From JBAZUK01 sp041661445 (GTDB taxonomy: Bacteria; Chlamydiota; Chlamydiia; Chlamydiales; SM23-39), in assembly GCA_041661445.1 (NCBI GenBank), contig JBAZUK010000006.1:15284-79283 (forward strand): a stretch of 64,000 nucleotides of DNA, written 5' to 3'. This document shows, piece after piece, positions 18,553 to 28,365 of this stretch (within the stretch, counting starts at the first letter, position 1; each line of letters begins with the position of its first letter). Below the pieces are notes generated by a model. It had not been told where the DNA came from. It worked only from the letters and a program-made list of their open reading frames with translations, and did not search any database. The translations under genes were made by a program, and so were the position numbers.

Positions 18553-18924
18553 TTACTTCGGCATTTTAGCGCCATATTTAGATCTGCTTTGTTTTCTGTT
18601 TTTAACAGCAGCAGTATCTAATGCTCCTCTAACGATGTGATATCTCACACCAGGTAAATCTTTAACCCTTCCACCTCGTACTAATACGATGCTATGTTCT
18701 TGAAGATTATGACCTTCTCCTGGAATGTAAGCAATCACTTCTTGCCCGTTAGAAAGTCTTACCCATGCAACTTTTCTCAAAGCCGAGTTAGGTTTTTTTG
18801 GAGTTTTTGTTTTTACTTGTAAACAAACACCTCTTTTTTGCGGACAAATATTTAAAGCTGGAGATTTCTTTCTCTTAAGCGTTTTTTGTCTTCTTTTGCG
18901 TATCAATTGATTGATAGTCGGCAT
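18553..18924 (-). CDS. rpsL: Ribosomal protein S12
   Basis: The 123-residue product begins [12 protein letters not shown], which fixes the start at the ATG at 18924; GGGAG lies six bases upstream, and an in-frame TTG at 18936 is rejected. [12 protein letters not shown] and the [13 protein letters not shown] block are standard. Lys and Pro positions tied to streptomycin resistance show the wild-type motif TPKKPNSA. It is the first gene of the str operon and helps decoding accuracy. A 107-base spacer separates it from rpsG. Confidence 0.97.
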   Translation of the reverse strand: MPTINQLIRKRRQKTLKRKKSPALNICPQKRGVCLQVKTKTPKKPNSALRKVAWVRLSNGQEVIAYIPGEGHNLQEHSIVLVRGGRVKDLPGVRYHIVRGALDTAAVKNRKQSRSKYGAKMPK

Positions 18925-19106
18925 AAATTCTCCCAAAGGTAATTAATTGCAGTTATTTAGAATAAAAATATAACTGAAATGACTAATTATTTCCAAAAAA
19001 AAAACTTATTTCTCAAATTTATTATCAAAGTCATTAAAAATAAAAATTTTAAATCATAATATCACTTAATTATAAAAATTAAAAATTAATATAATTAAAA
19101 ATAAAA

Positions 19107-19136
19107 TTGATAAATTAAAATAAATAATAATATAAT
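19107..19136 (+). promoter_or_regulatory. Candidate housekeeping promoter of the small RNA upstream of tsp
   Basis: TTGATA at 19107-19112 and TATAAT at 19131-19136 are separated by 18 bases. Transcription would start near 19143, at the first base of the hairpin described next. The region is very AT-rich, so chance matches are possible. Confidence 0.55.
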
Positions 19137-19142
19137 CAAATT

Positions 19143-19229
19143 TGAGGAGATAAGATATTGAACTAAGCTAACGACGCTAAGTTTGAAGCTTATATTATAG
19201 TCTCATTTATCTTACTCCTCATTTTTTTT
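19143..19229 (+). ncRNA. Candidate structured small RNA (or leader) between rpsL and tsp
   Basis: The outer arms 19143-19157 (TGAGGAGATAAGATA) and 19208-19221 (TATCTTACTCCTCA) pair over 14 bases with one bulge. An inner stem-loop is possible between AACTAAGC (19161-19168) and GCTAAGTT (19175-19182), with one mismatch. Eight T bases (19222-19229) follow the outer stem, as in an intrinsic terminator, and a good promoter lies just upstream. The product would be about 87 bases. I do not see the tip of SRP RNA or other known RNA families. It may instead be an attenuator for tsp, whose start lies 20 bases downstream. Confidence 0.45.
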
Positions 19230-19248
19230 AATAATAAGGATCTAATAA

Positions 19249-21192
19249 ATGAATAAAAAAATCTTTCTGCTTCTTCTTTTATTTCCAATAATAGTTTTTA
19301 CAAAACCTACTAATCTCTCTGATATCAATAAAGTAATGGCAACAATTTTTGATTATCATATTGATCAGAACAAGTATGATGAAGTCTTGATAGAAAGATC
19401 TTTCAAAATTTTTATAGATCAGTTTGATTCATTAAAAATCTATCTTATTGAAAATGAAGTGGCAAGTTATTTAGATCTGAATGCAAATAAAACAAAAGAA
19501 ATTCTTGAAAAAGTTAGAAACGGCGACTTTTCAGATTATACTGCATTACATAAAGTTTTTAAAAAATCAATTCTAAGGGCAAGGGAAGCAAGATCTAAAA
19601 TAATTGATGAACTGATCCAGAATGATTCCATCATCTCAAAAACAAAAAATTCTTTTACTAGTTATTCAATAAGTGAAGAAGAACTATATAATAGGCAGAA
19701 AAATATAATTACCTCATATTTTTCCAATCAAAAAAAACGTTCGGCAATCGATACTTTGGAAAGAAAGAAAAAGGCTTTTAATTTATTAGAAAGAAAGTTA
19801 TCGAGAAATGAAGATTTATACCTAGAAGAAAGTGAAAATGTTTTATCTCAGAATATCTTAAAAGCGTACACCAAAAGCATGGACGCTCATAGTTATTTTT
19901 TTACTGAAGAAGAAGCTGAGCAGATGAGGCTATCTTTAGAAAAAGAATTTGAAGGAATCGGAGTCGTTTTATCTGAAAGTGTTGATGGTGTTATAGTCTC
20001 TGATTTGGTGGAAAACAGTCCAGCCAAAGATTCAGGATTAATAAAAATTAATGATATTTTAACTGAAGTTAATGGACAATCTGTCGAATTTTTAGGATTT
20101 GATCAAGTTATGAAATTGATGAAAGGAAAGGATTCGCCTTCAATTGTATTAGGATTTAAAAGAATTCAAAACGATGAGAACAATTCTTTTTGGAAGATTA
20201 AATTAGACAAAAAGCCTATATCGATGGATGAACAGAGGCTTTCAGCCACTTATGAGAATGTCGATAATGGAATAATCGGTAAGTTGGATTTAAAATCGTT
20301 TTATGAAAACTTAAGCGGCATTACCTCAGAAAAAGATATTAAAACAGGTATTAAAAAATTAAGGAAAGTGGCAGAGGTAAAAGGACTTATCTTAGATTTA
20401 AGGGAAAATGCAGGGGGTTTTTTATCTCAGGCTATTAAGGTTGCCTCATTGTTTGTAAAAAATGGCGTGATTGTAATCTCCAAGAATTCTAAGAAAGAGA
20501 TTAAATTTTTAAGAAATTTGGAAGGAGAGGCTTTTTATAATGGTCCTTTAATAATTTTAACTTCAAAATTATCCGCTTCAGCATCTGAAATTGTTGCTGC
20601 AGCTCTTCAAGATTATGGAGTTGCGTTAATAGTAGGAGATGAAACAACTTTCGGTAAAGGTTCCATTCAATATCAAACAGTAACGGATAAAAAAGCTGAT
20701 TATTTTTTCAAGGTAACTGTTGGGAAATATTATACTGTATCCGGAAAGACTACTCAAATTGAAGGCGTAAAAGCAGATATAGTTGTACCTTCAAACTTTT
20801 CAGCATATAAAATAGGTGAGAGATATCTTCAATATCCTTTAAAGGCCGACAAAATGGGGGATGTCTATAATGACAAACTTACCGATATAGATTCTAAAAT
20901 CAAAGGCTGGTTTAAACAAAATTATACGCCAAATCTTCAAAAAAGGGTTAACTTCTGGCAAAAAATGGTTCCAACACTAAAAGCAAATAGCGAAAAAAGG
21001 ATTGCCAATGATCCTAACTTCCAAAAGTTCTTAAAAAAACAAGAGCTGATCAAAGCAAAAATCGAAGGCGAAGAAATCGAAGTAAGCGCAGATGATTCGT
21101 CAGAAGAAGATTATCAAATGAAGGAAGCTGTTAATATTTTAAAAGATATGATAAATTTTGAAGCAGATCAAAGAAAAGCTTCCGGTTTATAA
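19249..21192 (+). CDS. tsp: Tail-specific protease (C-terminal processing peptidase, CT441 type)
   Basis: The 647-residue product has an N-terminal signal segment (residues 1-17), a helical domain, a PDZ domain at about 232-310 (EGIGVVLSE to KGKDSPSIVLGF) and the S41 protease domain. Catalytic residues are Ser446 in SASASEIVAAA and Lys470 in GKGSIQ, with Gln474 nearby. Family members cut proteins from their C-terminal ends in the periplasm. In Chlamydia the related CT441 protein also stands next to the str operon, in the same divergent arrangement. AAGGA precedes the ATG by 9 bases. Confidence 0.93.
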   Translation: MNKKIFLLLLLFPIIVFTKPTNLSDINKVMATIFDYHIDQNKYDEVLIERSFKIFIDQFDSLKIYLIENEVASYLDLNANKTKEILEKVRNGDFSDYTALHKVFKKSILRAREARSKIIDELIQNDSIISKTKNSFTSYSISEEELYNRQKNIITSYFSNQKKRSAIDTLERKKKAFNLLERKLSRNEDLYLEESENVLSQNILKAYTKSMDAHSYFFTEEEAEQMRLSLEKEFEGIGVVLSESVDGVIVSDLVENSPAKDSGLIKINDILTEVNGQSVEFLGFDQVMKLMKGKDSPSIVLGFKRIQNDENNSFWKIKLDKKPISMDEQRLSATYENVDNGIIGKLDLKSFYENLSGITSEKDIKTGIKKLRKVAEVKGLILDLRENAGGFLSQAIKVASLFVKNGVIVISKNSKKEIKFLRNLEGEAFYNGPLIILTSKLSASASEIVAAALQDYGVALIVGDETTFGKGSIQYQTVTDKKADYFFKVTVGKYYTVSGKTTQIEGVKADIVVPSNFSAYKIGERYLQYPLKADKMGDVYNDKLTDIDSKIKGWFKQNYTPNLQKRVNFWQKMVPTLKANSEKRIANDPNFQKFLKKQELIKAKIEGEEIEVSADDSSEEDYQMKEAVNILKDMINFEADQRKASGL

Positions 21193-21301
21193 AATTTTTT
21201 ATTATCAATAATTTTTCAAAAAAATAGTTCTTTTATAAATTCATAAAATTAATCATTTGCAAAAATCTTTAAATTTTCTATTCTTATTAACATAATCTTT
21301 T

Positions 21302-21374
<73 letters not shown>

Positions 21375-21744
21375 TATCGATTTCATGAAAATCCTGGAAA
21401 TCTCAATTTCTTTAAAATTCCCCAAATGGGGTTTCAAATTTTTTTTGGAATTCATTTTAGGAGTGTTTCATTTCCGTTAAATTTACGCATTAAAAATACT
21501 TGAGTTCAAATTGCTTTTTCAAATTCGATCTCTTATAGAAAAATCTATTTGAGAAGGTTGAACAATATTAAAATTGATGAACCTGCATTCGATTTAAAAA
21601 TAACATATCCTGAATAATCAAATTTTTTTCTTAAACCATTCCCAATTTTCAGGACAATCTTAGACATGTTTTTTGCTTCACTGGTGAAATTTTTATTTAT
21701 ATTAATTTTCAGGCAAGTTAAATAATAAATTTAGAGGAAAAAAC
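21375..21744. other. Spacer between tRNA-Phe and the autotransporter gene
   Basis: I see no gene in these 370 bases. GAGGAAAAA lies just before the autotransporter ATG and is its ribosome binding site. Very AT-rich parts (21450-21720) may hold the promoter, but I cannot place one with confidence. Confidence 0.6.
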
Positions 21745-24700
21745 ATGAGAAAATGTTTAAATCATTATTTTTTTAGAATTTTATTTTTTATTTTATTGTC
21801 TGTAGAAGGATTTGGAGCTTCGGCGACATGGATTTCTAATGCCAATGCAAACTGGAGTGATAATTCAAGGTGGTCTCCAGCAGCATTTCCCAATGGAATA
21901 GACGATGTTGCATCATTTTTAAGTGCTATTACTGCAAATAGAAACGTTTCAGTTAATACAAGTGTTACTGTCGGATCTTTAGTTTTTAATAATCTTTTTA
22001 ATTATAGCCTTAATCTTGCTGGAGGAAATACTATTACTTTTCAGACATCATCAGGCAATGGTTCAATTCAGATATTAAATACAACAGCAAATTCTGCAAC
22101 CAATACTCATCAGATCTCAGCCAACCTTTCATTAACATCTTTCGTAGATATTTCACAGGCATGTAATAAACCATTTAATTTAAACTGTGCAATCAGCGGG
22201 GCTGGAGGCTTAAATATTTCTTCCTCAAGCACAGGTGCAATTGTGATGCTTGGAGGTACTGCCAATACCTTTTCGGGACTTACAACAATTAATTCAGGAT
22301 CTCTTAATCTTAGTAAAACAGCCGGAATAAATGCAATAGCGGGGGATATTTTAATAAATGGAGGCACACTTCAGTTAATTAATGCAAATCAGATAGCCAA
22401 TACTTCAAATGTAACAATAAGCTCTGGTACCTTTGATATGAATGCCAAAACAGAAACGATAAATTCTTTAACATTCAACTCAGGAACTTTAACTCAAGGC
22501 GGCGCAACACTTTCACTCAATGCCCAGACCGGCGCATTGACGATGAGAAATACTATAATATCTGGGGATGTAACACTGACCTCAGCTACATCACTTGGTG
22601 ATGATATAATTTTCGATAATACCAATAACGGTACAGCATCCATTTCGGGTAACCTTAATCTGTTTACTGGAGCAGGAAGTATCACAAGGACATTTAATAT
22701 TGCAGACGGCAGTGCAGATGTAGATATGGATGTATCTGGTGTTATATCCCAATCATCCGGAAGCGCATCTGTTACTAAAACAGGAAGCGGAACCCTACAG
22801 TTCTCAGGAGCTTCGGCAAATACCTATTCAGGAAATACGGATATAAATGCGGGAGCTTTAAGGGCTGCAAAAAATACGGCTTTTGTCAGCGGAACTACTG
22901 TAACTGTTGCAAGCGGAGCTGCGCTGGAAGCGACAGGAGGTATAACCAACAATCCCGTTTTAAGTTTGTCTGGTTCTGGAGTTGGAGGAAACGGGGCTCT
23001 TAGAAATATTAGCGGAAACAATACTTTTTCTAATACCGTTGGTCTTGCAAGTCCTGTGACCATCCAATCGGACGCTGGAACATTAACATTAAGCAATGTG
23101 ATATCAGGGGCCCAGCCACTTACTAAATCGGGAAACGGAACTTTACTTTTTTCCGGAGGATCATCCAATACTTATTCAGGACTTACAACAATCAGCTTAG
23201 GAACACTTCAGCTTGATAAAACAGCCGGACAGGATGCATTTGCGGGGGACGCATTAGTAAACGGCGGGACCCTTCAACTTATAAATTCCAACCAAATACC
23301 CGATACTTCAAATGTAACAATAAGCTCAGGTACTTTTGATTTGAATGCAAATGCAGAAACGATAAATTCTTTAACATTCAACTCAGGAACTTTAACTCAA
23401 GGCGGCGCAACACTTTCGCTCAATGCCCAGACAGGTGCATTGACAATGAGAAATACTACAATTTCGGGGGCTGTAACACTGACATCGGCTACATCACTTG
23501 GTGATGATATAATTTTCGATAATACCAATAACGGAACAGCATCCATTTCAGGTAACCTTAATCTGTTTACTGGAGCTGGAAGTATCACAAGGACATTTAA
23601 TATCGCAGACGGCAGCGCGGATGTAGATATGGATGTATCTGGTATTATATCCCAATCAGCCGGAAGCGCATCTGTTACTAAAACAGGAAGCGGAACCCTA
23701 CAGTTCTCAGGAGCTTCGGCAAATACTTATTCAGGAAATACAAATATAAATGCTGGAGCTTTAAGGGCTGCAAAAAATACGGCTTTTGTCAGCGGAACTA
23801 CTGTAACTGTTGCAAGCGGAGCTGCGCTGGAAGCAACAGGAGGTATAACCAACAATCCTATTTTAAGTTTGTCTGGTTCTGGAGTTGGAGGAAACGGGGC
23901 TCTTAGAAATATTAGCGGAAACAATACTTTTTCTAATACCGTTGGTCTTGCAAGTCCTGTGACTATCCAATCGGATGCTGGAACATTAACATTAAGCAAC
24001 GTGATATCGGGGGCCCAGCCACTTACTAAATCGGGAAACGGAACTTTACTTTTTTCAGGAGGATCATCCAATACTTATTCAGGACTTACAACAATCAGCT
24101 CAGGAACTCTTCAGCTTGATAAAACAGCCGGACTGGATGCATTTGCAGGGGACGCATTAGTAAACGGCGGGACCCTTCAGCTTGTAAATTCCAACCAAAT
24201 ACCCGATACTTCAACTGTAACAATAAGCTCTGGTACTTTTGATCTAAATAGTCAGAGTGAAACAATTAAAGAGTTAATATTTACAAACGGATCAGTTGAT
24301 AATTTATCAAGCTTGAGTTTGAATAATGGAGCTGCTACATCATTAAGTATGGGTGATGTAAATCTTCCTACATCTCCTTCATCGGGATCTATTGCTTTAA
24401 CAGGCGCTGCTGGAGGTACAGACATTATTTATAGTGGATCTATCCTTGGAAATATTTCAGCTGATCTTGATCTAGGAATAAATTCAAGACAGATCCAATC
24501 CAGCAATCTGGGAGCGGTTTTAAATATTTCGGGAATTATTTCCGGTACCGGGGCAAATCTGACAATTCTAGGTCCTGGGACTGTAAGATTTTCAGGCAGC
24601 AGCAATAATAGTTATTCTAACCTTACAACTGTAAGTTCAGGAATACTGCAGCTTAATAAAACTTCCGGAATAAATGCAATCATCGGAGATATAACAATAA

Positions 24701-27700
24701 ACGGCGGTACTGTTCAATTAATTAGTTCAAATCAGATAATTGATAATTCGACGGTTACATTAAGCTCAGGAACTTTTGATCTAAACAATCTGAATGAAAC
24801 TTTTAAGGAATTAATATTTTCCGGAGGTTCATTAAATAATTTGAACTCTCTTACTTTAAATCATTCTGCTGATACTTCACTTGTTATTGGCGATGTTAAT
24901 CTTCCTTCTGCCCCTTTGGGAGGAAATATCTTTATTACAAGCGCAGCCGGTGGTACAGATATTATCTATAATGGAGCTACCCTTGGAAACATTTCAGCGA
25001 ATCTTGATCTAGGAGTAAATTCAAGACAGATCCAATCCAGCAATCTGGGAGCAGTTTTGAATATTTCAGGAATTATATCAGGAACAGGTGCAGATCTGAC
25101 AATATCAGGACCTGGTACACTTGAGTTTTCTGGCAGCAGCAGCAATAGTTATTCTAATCTTACAACTGTAAGTTCAGGAATACTGCAGCTTAATAAAACT
25201 TCGGGAATAAATGCCATCAGCGGAGATGTAGCAATTAACGGAGGAACTCTTCTGTTAAGTAATTCAAATCAGATAAAAGATACTTCAACTGTCACATTAA
25301 GCTCGGGAACTTTTGATCTTAATAATCAAAATGAAACAATAAAAGAATTGATCTTTACAGGTGGAACGTTAAGTAACTTATCAAATCTTTCATTAAATAA
25401 CCCTTCATCTACATCTCTTATTATCAAAGATGTTACTATCCCTTCAGGAAATATTCTTCTTACAGGAACATCAGGGGGAGTAGATATTATATATAATGGG
25501 CCAACATTAGGATGCACAATTAATTCAAATCTTGATTTGGGATCTTCACAGAGAATAATTCAAGTTGAAGATGGAGCTGCAGCAGTTGATCTAGATATTT
25601 CAGGAGTTATTTCTGCTGGATCAATAAGAAAAATCGACGCAGGAACTCTGCAATTCTCTGGAACATCTCCAAATACTTATTCAGGACTTACAACTGTCTC
25701 TGCAGGATCGCTTCTTCTGAACAAATCTGCAAACATAAATGCAATAGCAGGGGATGTGCTTATAAATGGAGGAATCCTTCAACTTATTAATCAGAATCAG
25801 ATAGCCAATACTTCAAATGTAACAATAAGCTCTGGTATTTTTGATTTGAACGCCAAAGCAGAAACAATAAATTCTCTTACTTTTGATAGTGGTGCATTGA
25901 CTCAGGGAGGAGCTCTGCTAACTTTGCAGGGAAGCTCAAATCCCCTCACTATGAGAAATACTACTATTTCCGGTCCAATTTCACTTTCGGCATCTACTGG
26001 AGATATTGTGTTTGATAGTACAAATAATGGAACAGCAGTAATTTCAGGTCCTTTAACTTTGTCAAATAATTCTACAAGATCAATAAATGTTTCAGATGGC
26101 GCTTCTTCAACAGATATGAATATTTCTGGTATTATTTCCGGATCTGGTGCAAACATAGCTAAAACTGGAAATGGAACTTTGCAGTTTTCAGGTATAGCTT
26201 CCAATACCTATTCAGGGCTTACTACAATTAGCGGGGGAGCTCTTCAGCTTAATAAATCAGCTGGATTGGACGCCATAGCAGGTAACATTTTAATAAATGG
26301 AGGAACTCTTCAATTACTGAACTTAGAACAGATTAACAATCTTTCGACAGTTACCATTACCAGCGGATTGTTTGATTTAAATAATAAAACAGAGAGTTTC
26401 CAAGAACTTATTTATACTGGAGGTTCTTTAATCAACTTATCAACATTGACCTTAAGCAATCCGGGAAACACTTTTCTTTATATGGGCGGGGTTACTCTCC
26501 CTGATCCAACAATTCTCTTAACAGGTCCCTCAGGAGGAGCGGATGTGGTTTATGATGGTAATGGGACTGCAGTGATTGCCGCAGATATCGACTTGGGTGG
26601 AGTTGAAAGAAATTTTCAGATTGCTGGTACAGTTGATCCTGACAATCCTATAATCAATTACATGAATATTTCTGGAAATATAACAAATGGTTCTATTGAG
26701 AAAACAGGTCCAGGGACTCTCATTACTTCAGGTCCAAATAATATTATTTCACAGATAGATATTAATGATGGCGGACTTCAGATAGAAGGAAATGTTACAG
26801 TTGGGGATGTTAACATAAATGCTTTGGGTACTTTATTGGGAAGAGGCACAATAATAACATCTACAAGAGTGATGAATTCAGGAACCCTTCATCCCGATGC
26901 TTTTGGGACAGAGTTAGATATTCAGACAATTAACGGGAATTATATTCAAACTTCCAGCGGAAAGTTTTTCAGCAATTTCGATACTGATGGCAAAGTATTT
27001 GATAAACTTGTTGTAGATAATGGGTCTGTAAATCTTGACGGAAATCTTACAGTTGATTTTGTAAATGCTTCATATAATGTGGTTAATGACAATGTTTTAA
27101 TCGACAACTCCGGTGGAACAGGTATTAACGGAACATTCTCGACAGTTAATTTTATCAATCTTCCTGCAAACGTAAGTGTGCTGTTAGACTACAGCCCTAA
27201 TTTAGTAGAACTGCTTTTTAATGTAACAATTAAAAAATATGTTGATATCACAAAGATGTTTTTTGCTTCTGTCGATGAAGAGCATAGGCATCTCCTTTCA
27301 AGATTATATTCTGAAGGGAGAGTTAATGATACATTTATAAAAAATAGTTCTAAAAAAGATCTGCTATCCAAAAATACCTGTCTTGATGAGGAACAATATG
27401 TCTGCAGCAATTCAGATAAAATTTTTAGAGGTAAAAATTATAAAGAGGGCAAAGAGTCAAAAGATCATTACAATATATCCATCTCGCTCTTTAAGGATTC
27501 ATGGTCTATGAATCAGGTTATGGACGAAAACGGTTTACATGCAAAATCTTCGGGAATAGTCGGAAGTTTTGAATATTATTTTTCAAGAGGTATTCTGGGT
27601 ACTTCAGTTACTTATCAGTCTTCTAAAGAAAAAGTTGAAAATGATTGGGGAATGATTCGGGAAAGATCACTGAGAGCAAATATTTACTCATCTATATTCT

Positions 27701-28293
27701 TGCCCTATAATTTTACTTTATATCTCTTGTTTGGAGGAGGCAAGGAATATCTGCATATTAATAGAATAGTAAATATTGAAACTAATAATATTGCAATGTC
27801 TAATCCTTCAGGATTAGAAAGAAATTCCCTTTTGGGGATGGATTACTCAATTGACTATAAAAATCTATCTATTGTCCCAACTCTTTATTTTGACTACGCA
27901 AAGATACATTTGGACAAATATACTGCTCACGGCTCAGATAAAATTAATAATTACACTATCCTAAAGCAAGGTGCGCACGGTCTTTTTTCAAATATTGGTC
28001 TTAGAGCATCATACCTTTTATATGGTAGAAATATAAAATTTCTTCCCGAACTGCATTTTTTTTGGCAAAAAAATTTATCAAACAATACAAGAAATATCAA
28101 AATTCAAACCAATTTTTTGCAAGGAGCCCTTATTCAAGAAGTGATTGGAAGAGGTAAGGATTTTTATAATTTCGGCTGCAGTTTGGATCTTATCACGAAA
28201 AAAAAGATTTCCCTCAAAGCTGAATATGATTTCATTATGAATAAAAATTTAAAATTTAATTCTGTATTTATAAATCTTGGAAAGGATTTTTAA
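21745..28293 (+). CDS. Giant autotransporter adhesin with passenger repeats, 2182 residues
   Basis: The product has a signal peptide (residues 1 to about 27, ending GFGASA), a beta-helix-type passenger of about 1850 residues and a C-terminal autotransporter barrel (about 1895-2182) that ends in phenylalanine. Nine copies of the passenger-associated repeat are visible, with the core NTYSGLTT or NSYSNLTT followed by S-G-x-L-x-L. ALGTLLGRGTI near residue 1695 resembles the junction stretch of such passengers. Two pairs of near-identical DNA units lie inside the passenger. The chlamydial Pmp motifs (GGAI, FxxN) are not evident, so this is not an ordinary Pmp. It should be exported by Sec, inserted in the outer membrane and displayed at the surface, probably as an adhesin. 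It stands alone. Confidence 0.9.
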   Translation: MRKCLNHYFFRILFFILLSVEGFGASATWISNANANWSDNSRWSPAAFPNGIDDVASFLSAITANRNVSVNTSVTVGSLVFNNLFNYSLNLAGGNTITFQTSSGNGSIQILNTTANSATNTHQISANLSLTSFVDISQACNKPFNLNCAISGAGGLNISSSSTGAIVMLGGTANTFSGLTTINSGSLNLSKTAGINAIAGDILINGGTLQLINANQIANTSNVTISSGTFDMNAKTETINSLTFNSGTLTQGGATLSLNAQTGALTMRNTIISGDVTLTSATSLGDDIIFDNTNNGTASISGNLNLFTGAGSITRTFNIADGSADVDMDVSGVISQSSGSASVTKTGSGTLQFSGASANTYSGNTDINAGALRAAKNTAFVSGTTVTVASGAALEATGGITNNPVLSLSGSGVGGNGALRNISGNNTFSNTVGLASPVTIQSDAGTLTLSNVISGAQPLTKSGNGTLLFSGGSSNTYSGLTTISLGTLQLDKTAGQDAFAGDALVNGGTLQLINSNQIPDTSNVTISSGTFDLNANAETINSLTFNSGTLTQGGATLSLNAQTGALTMRNTTISGAVTLTSATSLGDDIIFDNTNNGTASISGNLNLFTGAGSITRTFNIADGSADVDMDVSGIISQSAGSASVTKTGSGTLQFSGASANTYSGNTNINAGALRAAKNTAFVSGTTVTVASGAALEATGGITNNPILSLSGSGVGGNGALRNISGNNTFSNTVGLASPVTIQSDAGTLTLSNVISGAQPLTKSGNGTLLFSGGSSNTYSGLTTISSGTLQLDKTAGLDAFAGDALVNGGTLQLVNSNQIPDTSTVTISSGTFDLNSQSETIKELIFTNGSVDNLSSLSLNNGAATSLSMGDVNLPTSPSSGSIALTGAAGGTDIIYSGSILGNISADLDLGINSRQIQSSNLGAVLNISGIISGTGANLTILGPGTVRFSGSSNNSYSNLTTVSSGILQLNKTSGINAIIGDITINGGTVQLISSNQIIDNSTVTLSSGTFDLNNLNETFKELIFSGGSLNNLNSLTLNHSADTSLVIGDVNLPSAPLGGNIFITSAAGGTDIIYNGATLGNISANLDLGVNSRQIQSSNLGAVLNISGIISGTGADLTISGPGTLEFSGSSSNSYSNLTTVSSGILQLNKTSGINAISGDVAINGGTLLLSNSNQIKDTSTVTLSSGTFDLNNQNETIKELIFTGGTLSNLSNLSLNNPSSTSLIIKDVTIPSGNILLTGTSGGVDIIYNGPTLGCTINSNLDLGSSQRIIQVEDGAAAVDLDISGVISAGSIRKIDAGTLQFSGTSPNTYSGLTTVSAGSLLLNKSANINAIAGDVLINGGILQLINQNQIANTSNVTISSGIFDLNAKAETINSLTFDSGALTQGGALLTLQGSSNPLTMRNTTISGPISLSASTGDIVFDSTNNGTAVISGPLTLSNNSTRSINVSDGASSTDMNISGIISGSGANIAKTGNGTLQFSGIASNTYSGLTTISGGALQLNKSAGLDAIAGNILINGGTLQLLNLEQINNLSTVTITSGLFDLNNKTESFQELIYTGGSLINLSTLTLSNPGNTFLYMGGVTLPDPTILLTGPSGGADVVYDGNGTAVIAADIDLGGVERNFQIAGTVDPDNPIINYMNISGNITNGSIEKTGPGTLITSGPNNIISQIDINDGGLQIEGNVTVGDVNINALGTLLGRGTIITSTRVMNSGTLHPDAFGTELDIQTINGNYIQTSSGKFFSNFDTDGKVFDKLVVDNGSVNLDGNLTVDFVNASYNVVNDNVLIDNSGGTGINGTFSTVNFINLPANVSVLLDYSPNLVELLFNVTIKKYVDITKMFFASVDEEHRHLLSRLYSEGRVNDTFIKNSSKKDLLSKNTCLDEEQYVCSNSDKIFRGKNYKEGKESKDHYNISISLFKDSWSMNQVMDENGLHAKSSGIVGSFEYYFSRGILGTSVTYQSSKEKVENDWGMIRERSLRANIYSSIFLPYNFTLYLLFGGGKEYLHINRIVNIETNNIAMSNPSGLERNSLLGMDYSIDYKNLSIVPTLYFDYAKIHLDKYTAHGSDKINNYTILKQGAHGLFSNIGLRASYLLYGRNIKFLPELHFFWQKNLSNNTRNIKIQTNFLQGALIQEVIGRGKDFYNFGCSLDLITKKKISLKAEYDFIMNKNLKFNSVFINLGKDF
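22421..24226 (+). repeat. Tandem pair of 903-bp units in the autotransporter gene
   Basis: Units 22421-23323 and 23324-24226 are each exactly 903 bases (301 codons) and nearly identical, differing mainly at scattered single bases. Each covers two passenger repeats. Exact codon phase keeps the frame open. Many differences are synonymous, so the duplication is not brand new. Confidence 0.93.
24227..25300 (+). repeat. Second tandem pair, 537-bp units, in the autotransporter gene
   Basis: Units 24227-24763 and 24764-25300 are each 537 bases (179 codons). They share blocks such as NLGAVLNISGIISGTGA and are less alike than the 903-base pair, which suggests an older duplication next to the younger one. 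Confidence 0.88.
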
Positions 28294-28365
28294 CTAAACA
28301 TTTATCAAAAGTCATGAGAATGAAAGTATATTTTATATTTTCAATATGCAGATATAAGAAAAAAA

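Noticed and set aside
19143..19229. SRP (4.5S) RNA as identity of the hairpin RNA
   Set aside because: The conserved GGAAG tip of SRP RNA is not present.
22421..25300. Repeats as a CRISPR array or mobile element
   Set aside because: The units are long, in phase with the autotransporter frame and have no spacers or terminal inverted repeats.
22110..26204. Several long minus-strand frames inside the autotransporter gene
   Set aside because: They are proline- and valine-rich mirror readings of the repeated Ser/Thr/Gly codons and recur with the same 903-base period.
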